A DNA stretch of 12,248 nt, from the NCBI GenBank assembly GCA_007135435.1, contig SLIW01000084.1, positions 1-12,248 on the forward strand. Reading direction: 5' to 3'. Source of the DNA: Natronomonas sp. Lineage in GTDB: Archaea; Halobacteriota; Halobacteria; Halobacteriales; Haloarculaceae. The notes beneath the pieces were generated by a model. It was not told where the DNA came from and did no database searches. It saw nothing but the letters and a program-made list of their open reading frames with translations. Of this stretch, positions 1-8,002 are shown piece by piece. The position numbers were made by a program, and so were the translations under genes. How positions within the stretch are numbered: position 1 is the stretch's first letter; each line of letters starts with the position of its first letter.

Positions 1-82
1 CGTCGATCCCCCGCTCTCGGAGCACCTCGCCGAGTCGTTCGCCCGCCTGGGTACGGTCCTTGAATCGACTGGATCCGAACAT
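1..82 (-). CDS. Phosphoribosyltransferase, N-terminal fragment (runs off the left edge)
   Basis: An ATG at 82-80 on the minus strand opens a frame that stays open to the window edge, giving 27 residues. It begins MFGSSRFKDRTQAGERLGEV and continues LRERGID. A short 'F-x-D-R-x-x-A-G-x-x-L' start followed by an 'L-x-x-R-G' helix is typical of the type-I phosphoribosyltransferase-like proteins found in archaea and actinobacteria. The catalytic PRPP loop would lie outside the window and cannot be checked. It is divergent from the dienelactone-hydrolase-like gene on the plus strand. Proteins fusing these two domains are known in bacteria, which supports both calls. The substrate is unknown. No clear TATA box was seen in the roughly 100-base gap between the two starts. 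Confidence 0.66.
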   Translation of the reverse strand, partial: MFGSSRFKDRTQAGERLGEVLRERGID

Positions 83-187
83 GGCTCTCGACCGAACGAC
101 GGGCTGGAGGCACCTGTAGGCTGCCGCCGTTCTCATCCGGTAGGAACCACCCGACTGCTGAACTCCGTGGAGACCGTCCGGTACGGC

Positions 188-829
188 ATGATCCACTCGT
201 CCGAGGAACGGGTATCGATCCCGGTCGACGACGTCGAGCTCGAGGGGATCCTGGACGTCCCGGCCGGTGCGTCGGGGATCGTGGTCTTCGCCCACGGGAG
301 CGGTTCCAGCCGACACAGTCCGCGGAACAACTTCGTCGCCGAGGTCATCCGCGATCGAGGCCTCGGGACGCTGCTGTTCGACCTGCTGACCGAAGAGGAA
401 GACCAGCTCCGGGAGAACCGCTTCGACATCCCACTGCTGACCGACCGCCTGGTCGCGGCCACCGAGTGGCTCCGCGATCGAGCGGAGACGGCCGACCTGG
501 AGGTGGGCTACTTCGGGTCCAGTACTGGCGCGGCGTCGGCGTTACGGGCCGCGGCACGTCGCGGCGAGGAGATCGCGGCAGTCGTCTCGCGCGGTGGCCG
601 GGTCGACATGGCCGAGGAGGTCCTCGACGATGTTCGAGCGCCGACGTTGCTCATCGTGGGCGGCGCTGACACGCAGGTGCTCGGACTCAACCGCGACGTC
701 CTCGAGCGGCTCTCCTGTGAGCGGGAACTGCATGTCGTCGAGGGCGCCGGCCACCTCTTCGAAGGGGAGGGCGAACTCGAGGAGGTCGCCAACGTGGCGG
801 CCGACTGGTTCGCAGCGCACCTCCAGTAG
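188..829 (+). CDS. Alpha/beta hydrolase, dienelactone hydrolase-like
   Basis: This is a small cytoplasmic alpha/beta hydrolase of 213 residues from ATG 188; an in-frame GTG at 167 would add seven. ATG 188 is preferred because the recognisable family start (E-x-V-x-I-P then D-V-x-L-E-G-x-L-x-V-P) follows it directly. Numbered from the GTG, the oxyanion-side motif VFAHGSGSS is at 40-48 and the nucleophile elbow G-S-S-T-G is at 117-121, with Ser119 as nucleophile. Asp168 in GGADTQV and His196 in GAGHLF complete the triad, so all catalytic residues are present. There is no signal peptide. It is divergent from a phosphoribosyltransferase start at 82, an association also seen as domain fusions elsewhere. 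The substrate cannot be read from sequence; 'dienelactone hydrolase' here means the fold family, not a proven reaction. Confidence 0.9.
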   Translation: MIHSSEERVSIPVDDVELEGILDVPAGASGIVVFAHGSGSSRHSPRNNFVAEVIRDRGLGTLLFDLLTEEEDQLRENRFDIPLLTDRLVAATEWLRDRAETADLEVGYFGSSTGAASALRAAARRGEEIAAVVSRGGRVDMAEEVLDDVRAPTLLIVGGADTQVLGLNRDVLERLSCERELHVVEGAGHLFEGEGELEEVANVAADWFAAHLQ

Positions 830-1114
830 CGGCACCACCTCGTGCACACACGGATCATCGCGTCCACTTCCGACAACAGCGTGAATCGGTCGACAAAGTG
901 AGGATGACGAGAACTGGCGGGAGGCGCATCGTGATCGTCGACGCACTCGGCTGGGGCGACTATGAAAAGGCACAGGCGGTGTCGGTCAACAGCCCGAAGC
1001 GACAGACTCTCGCGTATGTATACCGCATACACACCTGGTCGCGATCCCTATCCGACGGTCCGCGGGTGTTGCGGATTCGACGCTTCACGCGTCCGTGGGG
1101 ACACGCACAGACAG
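830..1114. other. Intergenic stretch before the tRNA gene; no gene seen
   Basis: This 285-base gap separates the hydrolase stop codon from tRNA-Ser. Open frames crossing it on both strands lack family resemblance and run through the tRNA, so they are not accepted as genes. A short AT-richer patch near 1014-1030 contains the imperfect inverted repeat GTATG...CATAC and could belong to the tRNA promoter. It lies about 90 bases upstream of the mature 5' end, so this is only a guess. Confidence 0.4.
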
Positions 1115-1198
1115 GGTGGGATGACAGAGTGGTCCAACGTGCCTGCCTGGAAAGCAGGTGGCCGAGAGGCCTCGTGGGTTCGAATCCCACTCCCACCG
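1115..1198 (+). tRNA. tRNA-Ser (anticodon GGA)
   Basis: A full cloverleaf of 84 bases can be folded by eye. The acceptor stem pairs GGTGGGA (1115-1121) with TCCCACC (1191-1197), and the discriminator is G1198. The anticodon stem pairs CCTGC (1142-1146) with GCAGG (1154-1158) around the loop CTGGAAA, giving anticodon GGA at 1149-1151, which reads UCC and UCU. A long variable arm containing GGCC-GAGA-GGCC is the class II signature expected of tRNA-Ser. The T arm is GTGGG-TTCGAAT-CCCAC. The 3' CCA is not encoded. No intron is visible. No integrase or attachment duplication was seen beside it, so there is no sign that it hosts an integrated element here. Confidence 0.96.
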
Positions 1199-1328
1199 CA
1201 TATGGCGCGCACGGCAGATGGTGGTCCTCACCACCGACGTGGGAGTCGCGAGGGGAGTCCCCTAAGCCGCGGCACTGCGACACGGTCGCCGTCGGTAGAC
1301 CGAAGTGCCCGCTGGACCAAGGGAGGTC

Positions 1329-1532
1329 ATGTCGAAGGCGACCTTCGAGATCTACGAGGACCGCGCGGGAGCGTGGCGCTGGCGACTCGTCCACGACAAC
1401 GGTAACATCATCGCCGACAGTGGCGAGGGGTACGCGAGCCGCCAGAAATGCGAACAGGGTCTCGAGAGCGTCAGACGTAACGCCCCGGAGGCCGCCGTTG
1501 TCGACGTCGAGACCCCGAGCGGTGGCGAATAG
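1329..1532 (+). CDS. Small UPF0339/DUF1508 (YegP-like) protein
   Basis: The product has 67 residues from ATG 1329. It carries the family pattern closely: FEIYEDRAGAWRWRL at 6-20, then N-G-N-I-I-A-D-S at 24-31 and G-E-G-Y-A-S at 32-37, followed by a helix and a charged tail. Bacterial YegP proteins often have two tandem copies of this roughly 50-residue unit; this one has a single copy, as is usual for haloarchaeal versions. The biochemical role of the family is not known. An upstream in-frame GTG at 1305 would add eight residues that do not resemble the family, so ATG 1329 is preferred. A GGAGG lies at 1322-1326, only two bases before the ATG, which is too close for a normal Shine-Dalgarno site. 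The gene is 130 bases downstream of tRNA-Ser, on the same strand. Confidence 0.9.
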   Translation: MSKATFEIYEDRAGAWRWRLVHDNGNIIADSGEGYASRQKCEQGLESVRRNAPEAAVVDVETPSGGE

Positions 1533-1538
1533 GGACGA

Positions 1539-1607
1539 AGTCCAACAGAGCTCGATGTCCCGAGCCGGTCTGAGACACCGGCTCGAAGTCAGGTGTGTCG
1601 TTGGACT
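1539..1607. repeat. Nested inverted repeat (possible structured RNA or terminator)
   Basis: Two perfect inverted repeats share one centre. The outer arms are AGTCCAAC (1539-1546) and GTTGGACT (1600-1607). The inner arms are CGAGCCGGT (1561-1569) and ACCGGCTCG (1577-1585) around a 7-base loop CTGAGAC. The two spacers between the stems are both exactly 14 bases, making the structure symmetric. It begins seven bases after the UPF0339 stop codon. There is no T run after it, so it is not a standard archaeal oligo-T terminator. It could be a 3'-UTR hairpin, a small RNA or a protein-binding site. Confidence 0.6.
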
Positions 1608-1759
1608 GTCGGAACTCGACGAGGCTCGTCACGATAGGGCCGACGGGTAATCGGTGAGGTTGGTGCCACAGCACCGGACGTCCACGCTGCTCGATACCCG
1701 ATGACCTGAGGGACGGATCCGCGAGACCACCTATCGGTCAAACCCGGAAGACCCCTCCG

Positions 1760-2524
1760 TCAGACACCGGCGGTGAGGCCACCGTCGACGACGAGGTTGT
1801 GTCCGGAGACGTAGGCGGACTCGTCGCTGGCCAGGAACAGCGCCACGTCGGCCACGTCCTCGGGTCTCCCGTCGCGACGAAGCGGGATCTCCTCCAGCAT
1901 GGTCCCGGCGACCTCCTCGTCCTCGGTCGTCATCGCGGTCTCGATGACGCCCGGGTTGATGGCGTTGACGCGGATGCCGTCCGGGCCCAGTTCCAGCGCC
2001 AGTTCGCGGGTGAGGTTGGCGACCCCGCCCTTCGAGGCGCAGTAGAGCGACGAGTCGGTGAACCCGTTCAACCCGGCGATCGAGGAGAGGTTGACGATTG
2101 CTCCGCCGTCGCCCTGCTCGCGCATGACTTCGGCCGCCAGCTTGCTCCCGAACACGACCCCCTTCAGGTTGATGTTCATGAGCCACTCGTAATCCTCCTC
2201 GTCGACCTCCGAGATCGGCTGCAATCCGGGGAAGACCCCCGCGTTGTTCACCATCACGTCGAGCGACCCGAACGCGCTCACCGTCTCGTCGATCGCCGTC
2301 TGGAGGGCGTCGACGTCGCTGACGTCGGTCTCGACGAACTGTCCATCGCCACCGGATTCCTCGATGAGTTCGTCTGTGGGGGTGCCCCCTTCCCGGGGAT
2401 CGCGTCGCACGTCGGCGACCGTGACGCTTGCTCCCTCCTCGGCGAACGTGAGGGCGATCGCCCGCCCGGTTCCAGACGATGCGCCGGTGACCAGTGCCGC
2501 CTTCCCTGCGAGTCGGTCAGTCAT
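1760..2524 (-). CDS. SDR-family NAD(P)-dependent oxidoreductase (classical type)
   Basis: This classical short-chain dehydrogenase has 254 residues, a normal length for the family. The dinucleotide-binding motif TGASSGTG is at 13-20. Asp38 ends strand beta-2 (VADVR), which usually means NAD(H) preference over NADP(H). NNAG is at 93-96. The catalytic set is Asn119, Ser148, Tyr161 and Lys165 (YCASK at 161-165), and RVNAINPGVIETAM follows at 185-198. All catalytic residues are present. ATG 2524 is chosen over a longer frame because a strong GGAGGT sits six bases upstream and the family N-terminus (D-R-L-A-G-K-A-A-L-V-T-G) starts there. The substrate is unknown; members with this C-terminus (G-x-N-L-V-V-D-G-G-L-T) oxidise or reduce alcohols, sugars or acyl carriers. 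It appears to be transcribed alone. Confidence 0.93.
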   Translation of the reverse strand: MTDRLAGKAALVTGASSGTGRAIALTFAEEGASVTVADVRRDPREGGTPTDELIEESGGDGQFVETDVSDVDALQTAIDETVSAFGSLDVMVNNAGVFPGLQPISEVDEEDYEWLMNINLKGVVFGSKLAAEVMREQGDGGAIVNLSSIAGLNGFTDSSLYCASKGGVANLTRELALELGPDGIRVNAINPGVIETAMTTEDEEVAGTMLEEIPLRRDGRPEDVADVALFLASDESAYVSGHNLVVDGGLTAGV

Positions 2525-2530
2525 GATATC

Positions 2531-2536
2531 ACCTCC
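2531..2536 (-). promoter_or_regulatory. Shine-Dalgarno site of the SDR gene
   Basis: The minus strand reads GGAGGT here, six bases before ATG 2524. This is good complementarity to the archaeal 16S rRNA tail at normal spacing. It decides the SDR start against the longer in-frame start at 2572. Strong Shine-Dalgarno sites are uncommon in haloarchaea, where many mRNAs are leaderless. Confidence 0.8.
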
Positions 2537-2557
2537 TAGAATATTGCTCGACGAACG

Positions 2558-2563
2558 AATAAA
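2558..2563 (-). promoter_or_regulatory. TATA-like box of the SDR gene
   Basis: The minus strand reads TTTATT in an otherwise GC-rich setting. A transcript starting about 25 bases downstream would begin just before the Shine-Dalgarno site, giving a short leader of roughly 12 bases. The placement fits, but the match is short. Confidence 0.5.
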
Positions 2564-2845
2564 CTCGTACAACTATTCCCGGGAGCTGAGAAAGAGGGGG
2601 GACAGGGGGAAATATAGAGCGATCACTGAGCAGTCGTTTCAGGAAAATGTGGTATAAGTCAACGGAGCTATGAGGGGGAATACGCCGGTTAAACGGCAGG
2701 GTCGCTCCGCCATTAGCTGAATACATCGTGGGGGTCGTGAGAGATACAGTGACTAGCCAGCATCGACCGATATCCAGGTGGAAGCGCCAAACGTCGGACC
2801 AATCTCGTTTTCCCTGAACCTGATCGCCCCCGAAAGCCGCTGCTC
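2564..2845. other. Intergenic stretch upstream of the SDR gene; no gene seen
   Basis: Together with the SDR promoter, this gap runs 321 bases from the SDR start to the methyltransferase stop. It is more AT-rich and purine-rich than its neighbours (G and A runs near 2588-2612 and 2671-2682). The open frames crossing it are short and lack acidic haloarchaeal composition. A TATAA at 2652-2656 on the plus strand has no downstream gene to serve. No hairpin terminator was recognised. Confidence 0.4.
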
Positions 2846-3514
2846 TCAGTAACTACGTGTCAGAAATACCCGAACGTCCCCTCGGTCACCTTCCTCGATG
2901 ACGGCATCGGCGAACGAGGAGTCGTCCACGATTTCCTCCGCTCGGCTCATCGATAAGGACCGCTCCTCGTCACCGGTCGCGACCCCATACGCCTCGAAGA
3001 CGTCTCTCTCGTGCTCCGTGAGTTCGATATCGGGTTCATCGGGGACGTCCATGATCGCCGGATCGAATACCCACGCCACGCCGCCGGGTTCGAGCACGCG
3101 ATGGAACTCGTCCAGCACCGAGATCGGGTCGTCGAGGCTATGGAGAACACCCGTTGAGAGGAGGTGTGAGTAGCTGTGATCGGGTGACGGGATGGCATAA
3201 CAATCGGCCACGAAGAACGACACGATATCGTCGACGCCGCGCCGTCTCGCTTCGTCGTACCCGTGCTTCACCAGCTCGGGCGTGAAATCGAACGCGTAGA
3301 TCCTGGCTGAATCCACCAGCTCTGCGATCAGTATCGGGAGAAACCCCGGTCCAGTCCCCGCATCGAGGAGCCGGTCCCCGGGCTCCAGCTGCTCGGTTAC
3401 GTCCTCCGCCACCGATCGATAGTACTCCTGTCCGTACGCTGCAGCCAGCTTCGTGTAGGTGCTCGCCGCTTCCGGAGGGATGTATTCGACCGCGTCGGGG
3501 TCGATGGACGTCAC
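2846..3514 (-). CDS. Class I SAM-dependent methyltransferase
   Basis: The product has 222 residues from GTG 3514. The SAM-binding motif I is LLDAGTGPGFLPI at 49-61. An acidic residue after beta-2 is at Asp76 (AFDFTPELV), then VADCYAIP at 102-109, and the beta-4/beta-5 region STGVLHSLDDP then L-E-P-G-G at 141-145. This is the Methyltransferase_11 type of fold. The substrate is not indicated; UbiE-like and small-molecule methyltransferases look similar. The frame stays open upstream to 3655, but those residues are Arg/His-rich and non-acidic, unlike the rest. GTG 3514 has a TATA-like TTTACT ending 22 bases upstream (28 bases start to start), the right place for a leaderless mRNA. It lies 144 bases beyond the MgtC-like gene on the same strand and has its own promoter. 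Confidence 0.86.
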   Translation of the reverse strand: MTSIDPDAVEYIPPEAASTYTKLAAAYGQEYYRSVAEDVTEQLEPGDRLLDAGTGPGFLPILIAELVDSARIYAFDFTPELVKHGYDEARRRGVDDIVSFFVADCYAIPSPDHSYSHLLSTGVLHSLDDPISVLDEFHRVLEPGGVAWVFDPAIMDVPDEPDIELTEHERDVFEAYGVATGDEERSLSMSRAEEIVDDSSFADAVIEEGDRGDVRVFLTRSY

Positions 3515-3536
3515 TGTTGGACGTTTGGCGTCAGTC

Positions 3537-3542
3537 AGTAAA
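3537..3542 (-). promoter_or_regulatory. TATA-like box of the methyltransferase gene
   Basis: The minus strand reads TTTACT beginning 28 bases before GTG 3514. That distance matches archaeal TATA boxes of leaderless transcripts and is the main argument for the GTG start over longer frames. Confidence 0.55.
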
Positions 3543-3645
3543 GAAGCTCCCGAGCGGTGAGTGATCGTCCGAAGACCAGCAACGACGCTCCGAGGTGCCA
3601 GGTGCACCGGCATCCTGCCATGGACTCCGCCATGGTTCGACCGGC

Positions 3646-3659
3646 AGCGACACATCGCT
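3646..3659. terminator. Small hairpin at the end of the MgtC-like gene
   Basis: AGCGA (3646-3650) pairs with TCGCT (3655-3659) around CACA, overlapping the last base of the minus-strand stop codon. The stem is short and is not followed by a T run, so a terminator role is only possible. Two copies of the palindrome CCATGG, 12 bases apart (3618-3623 and 3630-3635), follow and could form a second hairpin. Confidence 0.3.
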
Positions 3660-4930
3660 CACAGCAGCAGAAACACGAGAACTCCGACGATCCCGACGAT
3701 CGTCATCGAGAGCATTGCCTTCCGCATCCGGCCGCTGACCACCTCGACCAGGACGATCTTCGACGTCAGACTGGCGGTGATCCCCAGCACGACCATCCCG
3801 GCCGCCTGCGTGGTCCCGACCGCGCCCTCGTTGAGCACCGTCGCGGCCGTCACCGAGACGGCCGCCGACGAGACGAGCCCGCCGAGGAACGCCGTCCCGT
3901 ACAGCCCGACCTCGCCGAGGGACGCCTCGGCCACCACCGCCACGATCAGGACGACGACGTACGCCGCGGTGAACTTGACCGCGGCCGTGACGGAGAAGGG
4001 CGAGTCGAGATCCATGTCGAACCGGTCGTAGACCTCCATGCGGTGCCACACGACGGCGGCCATGATTAGCGCGAGGCCGACCATCGCGATCGCCGGCAGC
4101 CAGAGTGCCCAGAGCATGCCGACCGCCAGGACGACCGCGATCGCGACGTTCCGCAGGATCATGGAGGTGCTGGCCAGCAGCAACGCCGCGGACGCGGCAT
4201 CGACGGCGTCGGGTGACCGTCGGGCCATCCTGGCGAGGACGCCGGCGGTCGCGAACGAGTTCGCCCCGCCGGCGAGCAGCCCGGTGAGCGCCAGCCCCCG
4301 TGAACCCCCCAGCTGCCGCATGGAGACGTACGACGCGAACTGGATCGAGAGGACGAAGATCGCGAACAGCAGCACGTCTCGCGGGACGAGGACGCCGTAC
4401 GGGTCGACGGCGACCGCGGGAGCGATCGGGTAGAGGATGAAGACCAGCGCGCCGAGCTTCAGCGAATCGATCAGCTCCCGGTCCGAGACGGCCGCGACGT
4501 ATCGGTGCAGTCGCTCCTTCTCGGCCAGGAGCACGACGATCACGATCGCGATCGAGGTGGACTCGAAGAACCGACCGTACCCGACAAGCACGCCGAGCAA
4601 CGCGACCAAGAGCACGGTGATGGAGGTGGTGAAACCCACGTCCTCATCGGTCAGCGCGAACCGGACGTACGCGACCGCGACCGCCAGCACGGCGGCCAGG
4701 GCGACGTAGATGGCGATCACGACCGGGGCCCCCTCGGTCCGGGCGACGAACACCACGAGCGGACCGGCGCCACAGAGAAGCGCCATCGTTCGCAACCCGG
4801 CGAACTTCCGCGTCGGCCGTCGTTCCCGTTCCAGGCCGATCAGGCCACCCGTGACGATCGCCACGACGACGCGGACGAGCAGCTCCGGGACGGGAAAGGG
4901 CGTCGTCAGGAGGTCGTTCACGGGTACCAC
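3659..4930 (-). CDS. MgtC/SapB-DUF4010 integral membrane protein
   Basis: This protein of 423 residues has about ten or more hydrophobic membrane segments. The N-terminal part (about 15-145) is an MgtC/SapB domain. It shows the signature GGLIGLERERRPTRKFAGLR at 28-47, where the G-L-E-R-E and A-G-L-R-T elements are the family's conserved core. The rest (about 150-420) matches the DUF4010 half of the usual two-domain architecture: GLLAGGANSFATAG at 217-230 and GGLVSSAAVSVTAA at 350-363, both in membrane segments. The family is placed in the cell membrane. MgtC itself is linked to growth in low magnesium and to ATP synthase control in Salmonella, but the role of MgtC-DUF4010 proteins is unproven. 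The start is GTG 4930; a GTG at 4921 is also possible. No Shine-Dalgarno site or good TATA box is visible. Confidence 0.9.
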   Translation of the reverse strand: MVPVNDLLTTPFPVPELLVRVVVAIVTGGLIGLERERRPTRKFAGLRTMALLCGAGPLVVFVARTEGAPVVIAIYVALAAVLAVAVAYVRFALTDEDVGFTTSITVLLVALLGVLVGYGRFFESTSIAIVIVVLLAEKERLHRYVAAVSDRELIDSLKLGALVFILYPIAPAVAVDPYGVLVPRDVLLFAIFVLSIQFASYVSMRQLGGSRGLALTGLLAGGANSFATAGVLARMARRSPDAVDAASAALLLASTSMILRNVAIAVVLAVGMLWALWLPAIAMVGLALIMAAVVWHRMEVYDRFDMDLDSPFSVTAAVKFTAAYVVVLIVAVVAEASLGEVGLYGTAFLGGLVSSAAVSVTAATVLNEGAVGTTQAAGMVVLGITASLTSKIVLVEVVSGRMRKAMLSMTIVGIVGVLVFLLL

Positions 4931-5434
4931 GTCGTTACAGGGGAGCGCTCGAAACGGTTCTGGTATCGTCGCAAGTCGGCCGGATCGAGGATCGACGAGG
5001 ATTCACCACCATGTGCTACGGAGTCGGCGTCCCCGAACTCACGGCGACCCCATCGGTAGCTTGGATGACCTCATTATCGAGCTCCGCTACGCCGACAAAC
5101 GGTAACTCGAACGTCGATCTCGTGTCTCTGGGGGACCACCCTGGTCCGCTGTTCACGACAGAGTGTCTATCGGAGTGGGGATGGATTAACCCACCACAAC
5201 GTTCCCTCGAGTTGAGAATCGGCGGAGATATCCCGGAGGATCGGATACTCAGCGGACACGGACCCGTGGCTGCCTGGGAAGCTCGGCCGAAACCGGACAC
5301 GCCGCCCGAGCGGCAACGAGGGGCGGAACCGGGACGTGTTCTCGGGTGATAGCGCACCTCTCTTCGGCGACGATTCGGCATCGCTCTGGCATCCGTCTCC
5401 CGCCAGCCGATCAGTGAGTGGTATCACGGTCAAC

Positions 5435-5507
5435 GACAGCGCCGTATGTGGTCGTGACAACCCCATACGCTGATGCGACGACCCCAAACGATCACGCTGA
5501 CAGCGCC
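5435..5507. repeat. Cluster of short direct and inverted repeats
   Basis: GACAACCCCATACG (5456-5469) and GACGACCCCAAACG (5477-5490) match at 12 of 14 positions with a spacing of exactly 21 bases, two helical turns. GACAGCGCC occurs at 5435-5443 and again at 5499-5507, 64 bases apart. CGTATG (5443-5448) and CATACG (5464-5469) form an inverted repeat. The regular spacing suggests protein binding on one face of the DNA, but chance is not excluded. Confidence 0.35.
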
Positions 5508-5702
5508 ATCTGGCACCCATAAGATGGGCGAACGGAAGGTACTGATCCTTGCCGACCAGCGTTGGGGTCCTGGTCGAATTCAGGAGAGAGACCACCACGA
5601 GAGACGAGCACCGCCACGGACCGTGTCATAAAATTCGTCCTATACAGTGATGAGACTGATTAGTATCATAGCAGTCCATTAGTTTACAGTTGATCTAGAT
5701 GA

Positions 5703-5708
5703 TTATAA
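5703..5708 (+). promoter_or_regulatory. Possible TATA box of the beta-propeller gene
   Basis: TTATAA sits at the end of an AT-rich patch (about 5625-5712) in an otherwise GC-rich region. Transcription would start near 5733, leaving a leader of about 100 bases before the coding region. The same patch holds GACTG (5654-5658) and CAGTC (5672-5676), a weak inverted repeat. Confidence 0.35.
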
Positions 5709-5829
5709 GAACAGTTCGGTGGCACGCTCTCACGTGGGTTCGTGACGGAGCTCCTCCGGCGCTTGTCGCGACGGCGAGAGACTCAAACGGCGATTTGAGG
5801 CTTCCGAACCTCTTTCCCCGGACAACGCG

Positions 5830-7335
<1,506 letters not shown>

Positions 7336-7741
7336 CTCGAGCGTGACCAGTCGTCTCGGCTCGCGACCGTCGCCATGGCCCTCCCGGCGCCAGTGGGAAA
7401 TACTGGAACCGGTCCATCACGGAGAGTTCGTCCTGGTTCCCGATACCCTGTTCGTCACGGAATTCGATGAAGCCGAAACCACTCGACAACCACGTTTAGG
7501 GAATTGGTAACTATATACGTAGACTTTGCATCCACGGTGGTGAACGAAGGATGAACGACGCTGCACAGAAGGTCCTCGTTCCAGATGGGTTGCATCACGA
7601 ACCCAACGTCGGACAACGGACCGAATCAGGCCGTCCGCCCACGGAACGTGGAGCACCGCTGGCCGACCTCCGATTTCACTTCCGCCGCGCTTGGCTGACG
7701 TTTTTGAGTGTCTCGGGTGTCGGTACTGACGACGACCGCCA
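7336..7741. other. Intergenic stretch between propeller and zinc-ribbon genes; no gene accepted
   Basis: This gap of 406 bases holds a 64-codon plus-strand frame at 7551-7745 whose stop overlaps the next ATG (ATGA). Its product is basic, has no family resemblance and uses only about 60% GC at third positions, so it is not called. On the minus strand a TTG-started frame from 7489 reads GFGFIEFRDEQGIG, faintly like an RNA-binding motif, but it then runs into the antisense of the propeller gene. An AT-rich ACTATATACG at about 7509-7518 could be a promoter element. TTTTTGA at 7701-7707 could be the TATA region of the zinc-ribbon gene, about 40 bases before its start. Confidence 0.35.
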
Positions 7742-7891
7742 ATGAGCTCCACGCGCCCCCCACTCGGCGGCTGTCCGCACTGCGGGACCGAGATCCCGGA
7801 CTACCGGCTCCTGATCGAGTACGAGACGGCGGACGGGCCGAGCGTCTTCGCCGAATGCCCGTCGTGTGAGGACGTCGTCACCCCGGCCTGA
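7742..7891 (+). CDS. Small double-CxxC zinc-ribbon protein (49 aa)
   Basis: This small frame of 49 residues begins MSSTRPPLGGCPHCGTEIPD and ends E-C-P-S-C-E-D-V-V-T-P-A. Cys11 and Cys14 (CPHC) pair with Cys39 and Cys42 (CPSC), 24 residues apart, the layout of a single zinc ribbon. The protein is acidic with haloarchaeal codon use (nearly all third positions G or C), unlike the frames overlapping it. Haloarchaea encode many such zinc-binding microproteins, and this one resembles those in composition and layout. Their partners are mostly unknown; binding of nucleic acid or protein is the usual guess. The last base of its TGA is the first base of a perfect 16-base inverted repeat that fills the gap to the next gene. 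Co-transcription with that gene is possible. Confidence 0.82.
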   Translation: MSSTRPPLGGCPHCGTEIPDYRLLIEYETADGPSVFAECPSCEDVVTPA

Positions 7892-7998
7892 TACGGACGG
7901 TTGTAATTCTGTACCGGCCGTCAACCGAAGTCCTCGAGACGATTGCTGAAACCCGAGGCTCGTATTGCGGTCTCGAGAATAGTTACAACCGTCCGTAT
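7891..7998. repeat. 108-base inverted-repeat element with 16-base perfect arms
   Basis: ATACGGACGGTTGTAA (7891-7906) and TTACAACCGTCCGTAT (7983-7998) are perfect reverse complements. A second perfect pair, CTCGAGAC (7933-7940) and GTCTCGAG (7970-7977), is nested inside, off centre (26 and 5 bases from the outer arms). The left arm begins on the last base of the zinc-ribbon stop codon. The right arm ends on the second base of the ATG at 7997, five bases before the preferred start at 8003. No flanking target-site duplication is visible (left ...GCCTG, right GAGGA...). It could be a paired operator, an RNA structure controlling translation of the next gene, or a miniature mobile element. Confidence 0.75.
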
Positions 7999-8002
7999 GA
8001 GG

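Larger units (their letters stand above)
4931..5829. other. About 900 bases with no convincing gene; possible decayed sequence
   Basis: The open frames here are short, basic or Ser/Arg-rich, and unlike known families. Two short pieces read somewhat like protein. One, near 5049-5105 on the plus strand, is an acidic patch ending IIELRYADKR before a stop. The other, at 5524-5631, is a 35-codon frame starting MGERKVLILADQRWG. Both may be remnants of degraded genes, or chance. Short repeats occur at 5435-5507, described separately. From about 5625 to 5712 the sequence becomes AT-rich, probably promoter territory for the beta-propeller gene. No RNA gene was recognised. Confidence 0.45.

Noticed and set aside
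1115..1328. tRNA-Ser as an integration site for a mobile element
   Set aside because: No integrase, no duplicated tRNA 3' end and no shift in gene type were seen nearby.
898..1650. 250-codon plus-strand frame running through the tRNA and UPF0339 region
   Set aside because: It reads through tRNA-Ser and overlaps the better supported UPF0339 gene; its product is Arg/Ser/Thr-rich with no family resemblance.
5167..5598. 143-codon minus-strand frame in the gene-poor island
   Set aside because: It is Arg/Ser/Pro-rich with no recognisable domain and no promoter or ribosome site; most likely chance in GC-rich DNA.
5524..5631. 35-codon plus-strand frame beginning MGERKVLILADQRWG
   Set aside because: The first residues look protein-like, but the rest is a basic, low-quality tail and nothing supports an intact gene; kept only as a possible remnant.
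7551..7745. 64-codon frame with a 4-base ATGA overlap to the zinc-ribbon gene
   Set aside because: The overlap is tempting, but the product is basic, third-position GC is only about 60%, and a likely promoter T run of the next gene lies inside it.
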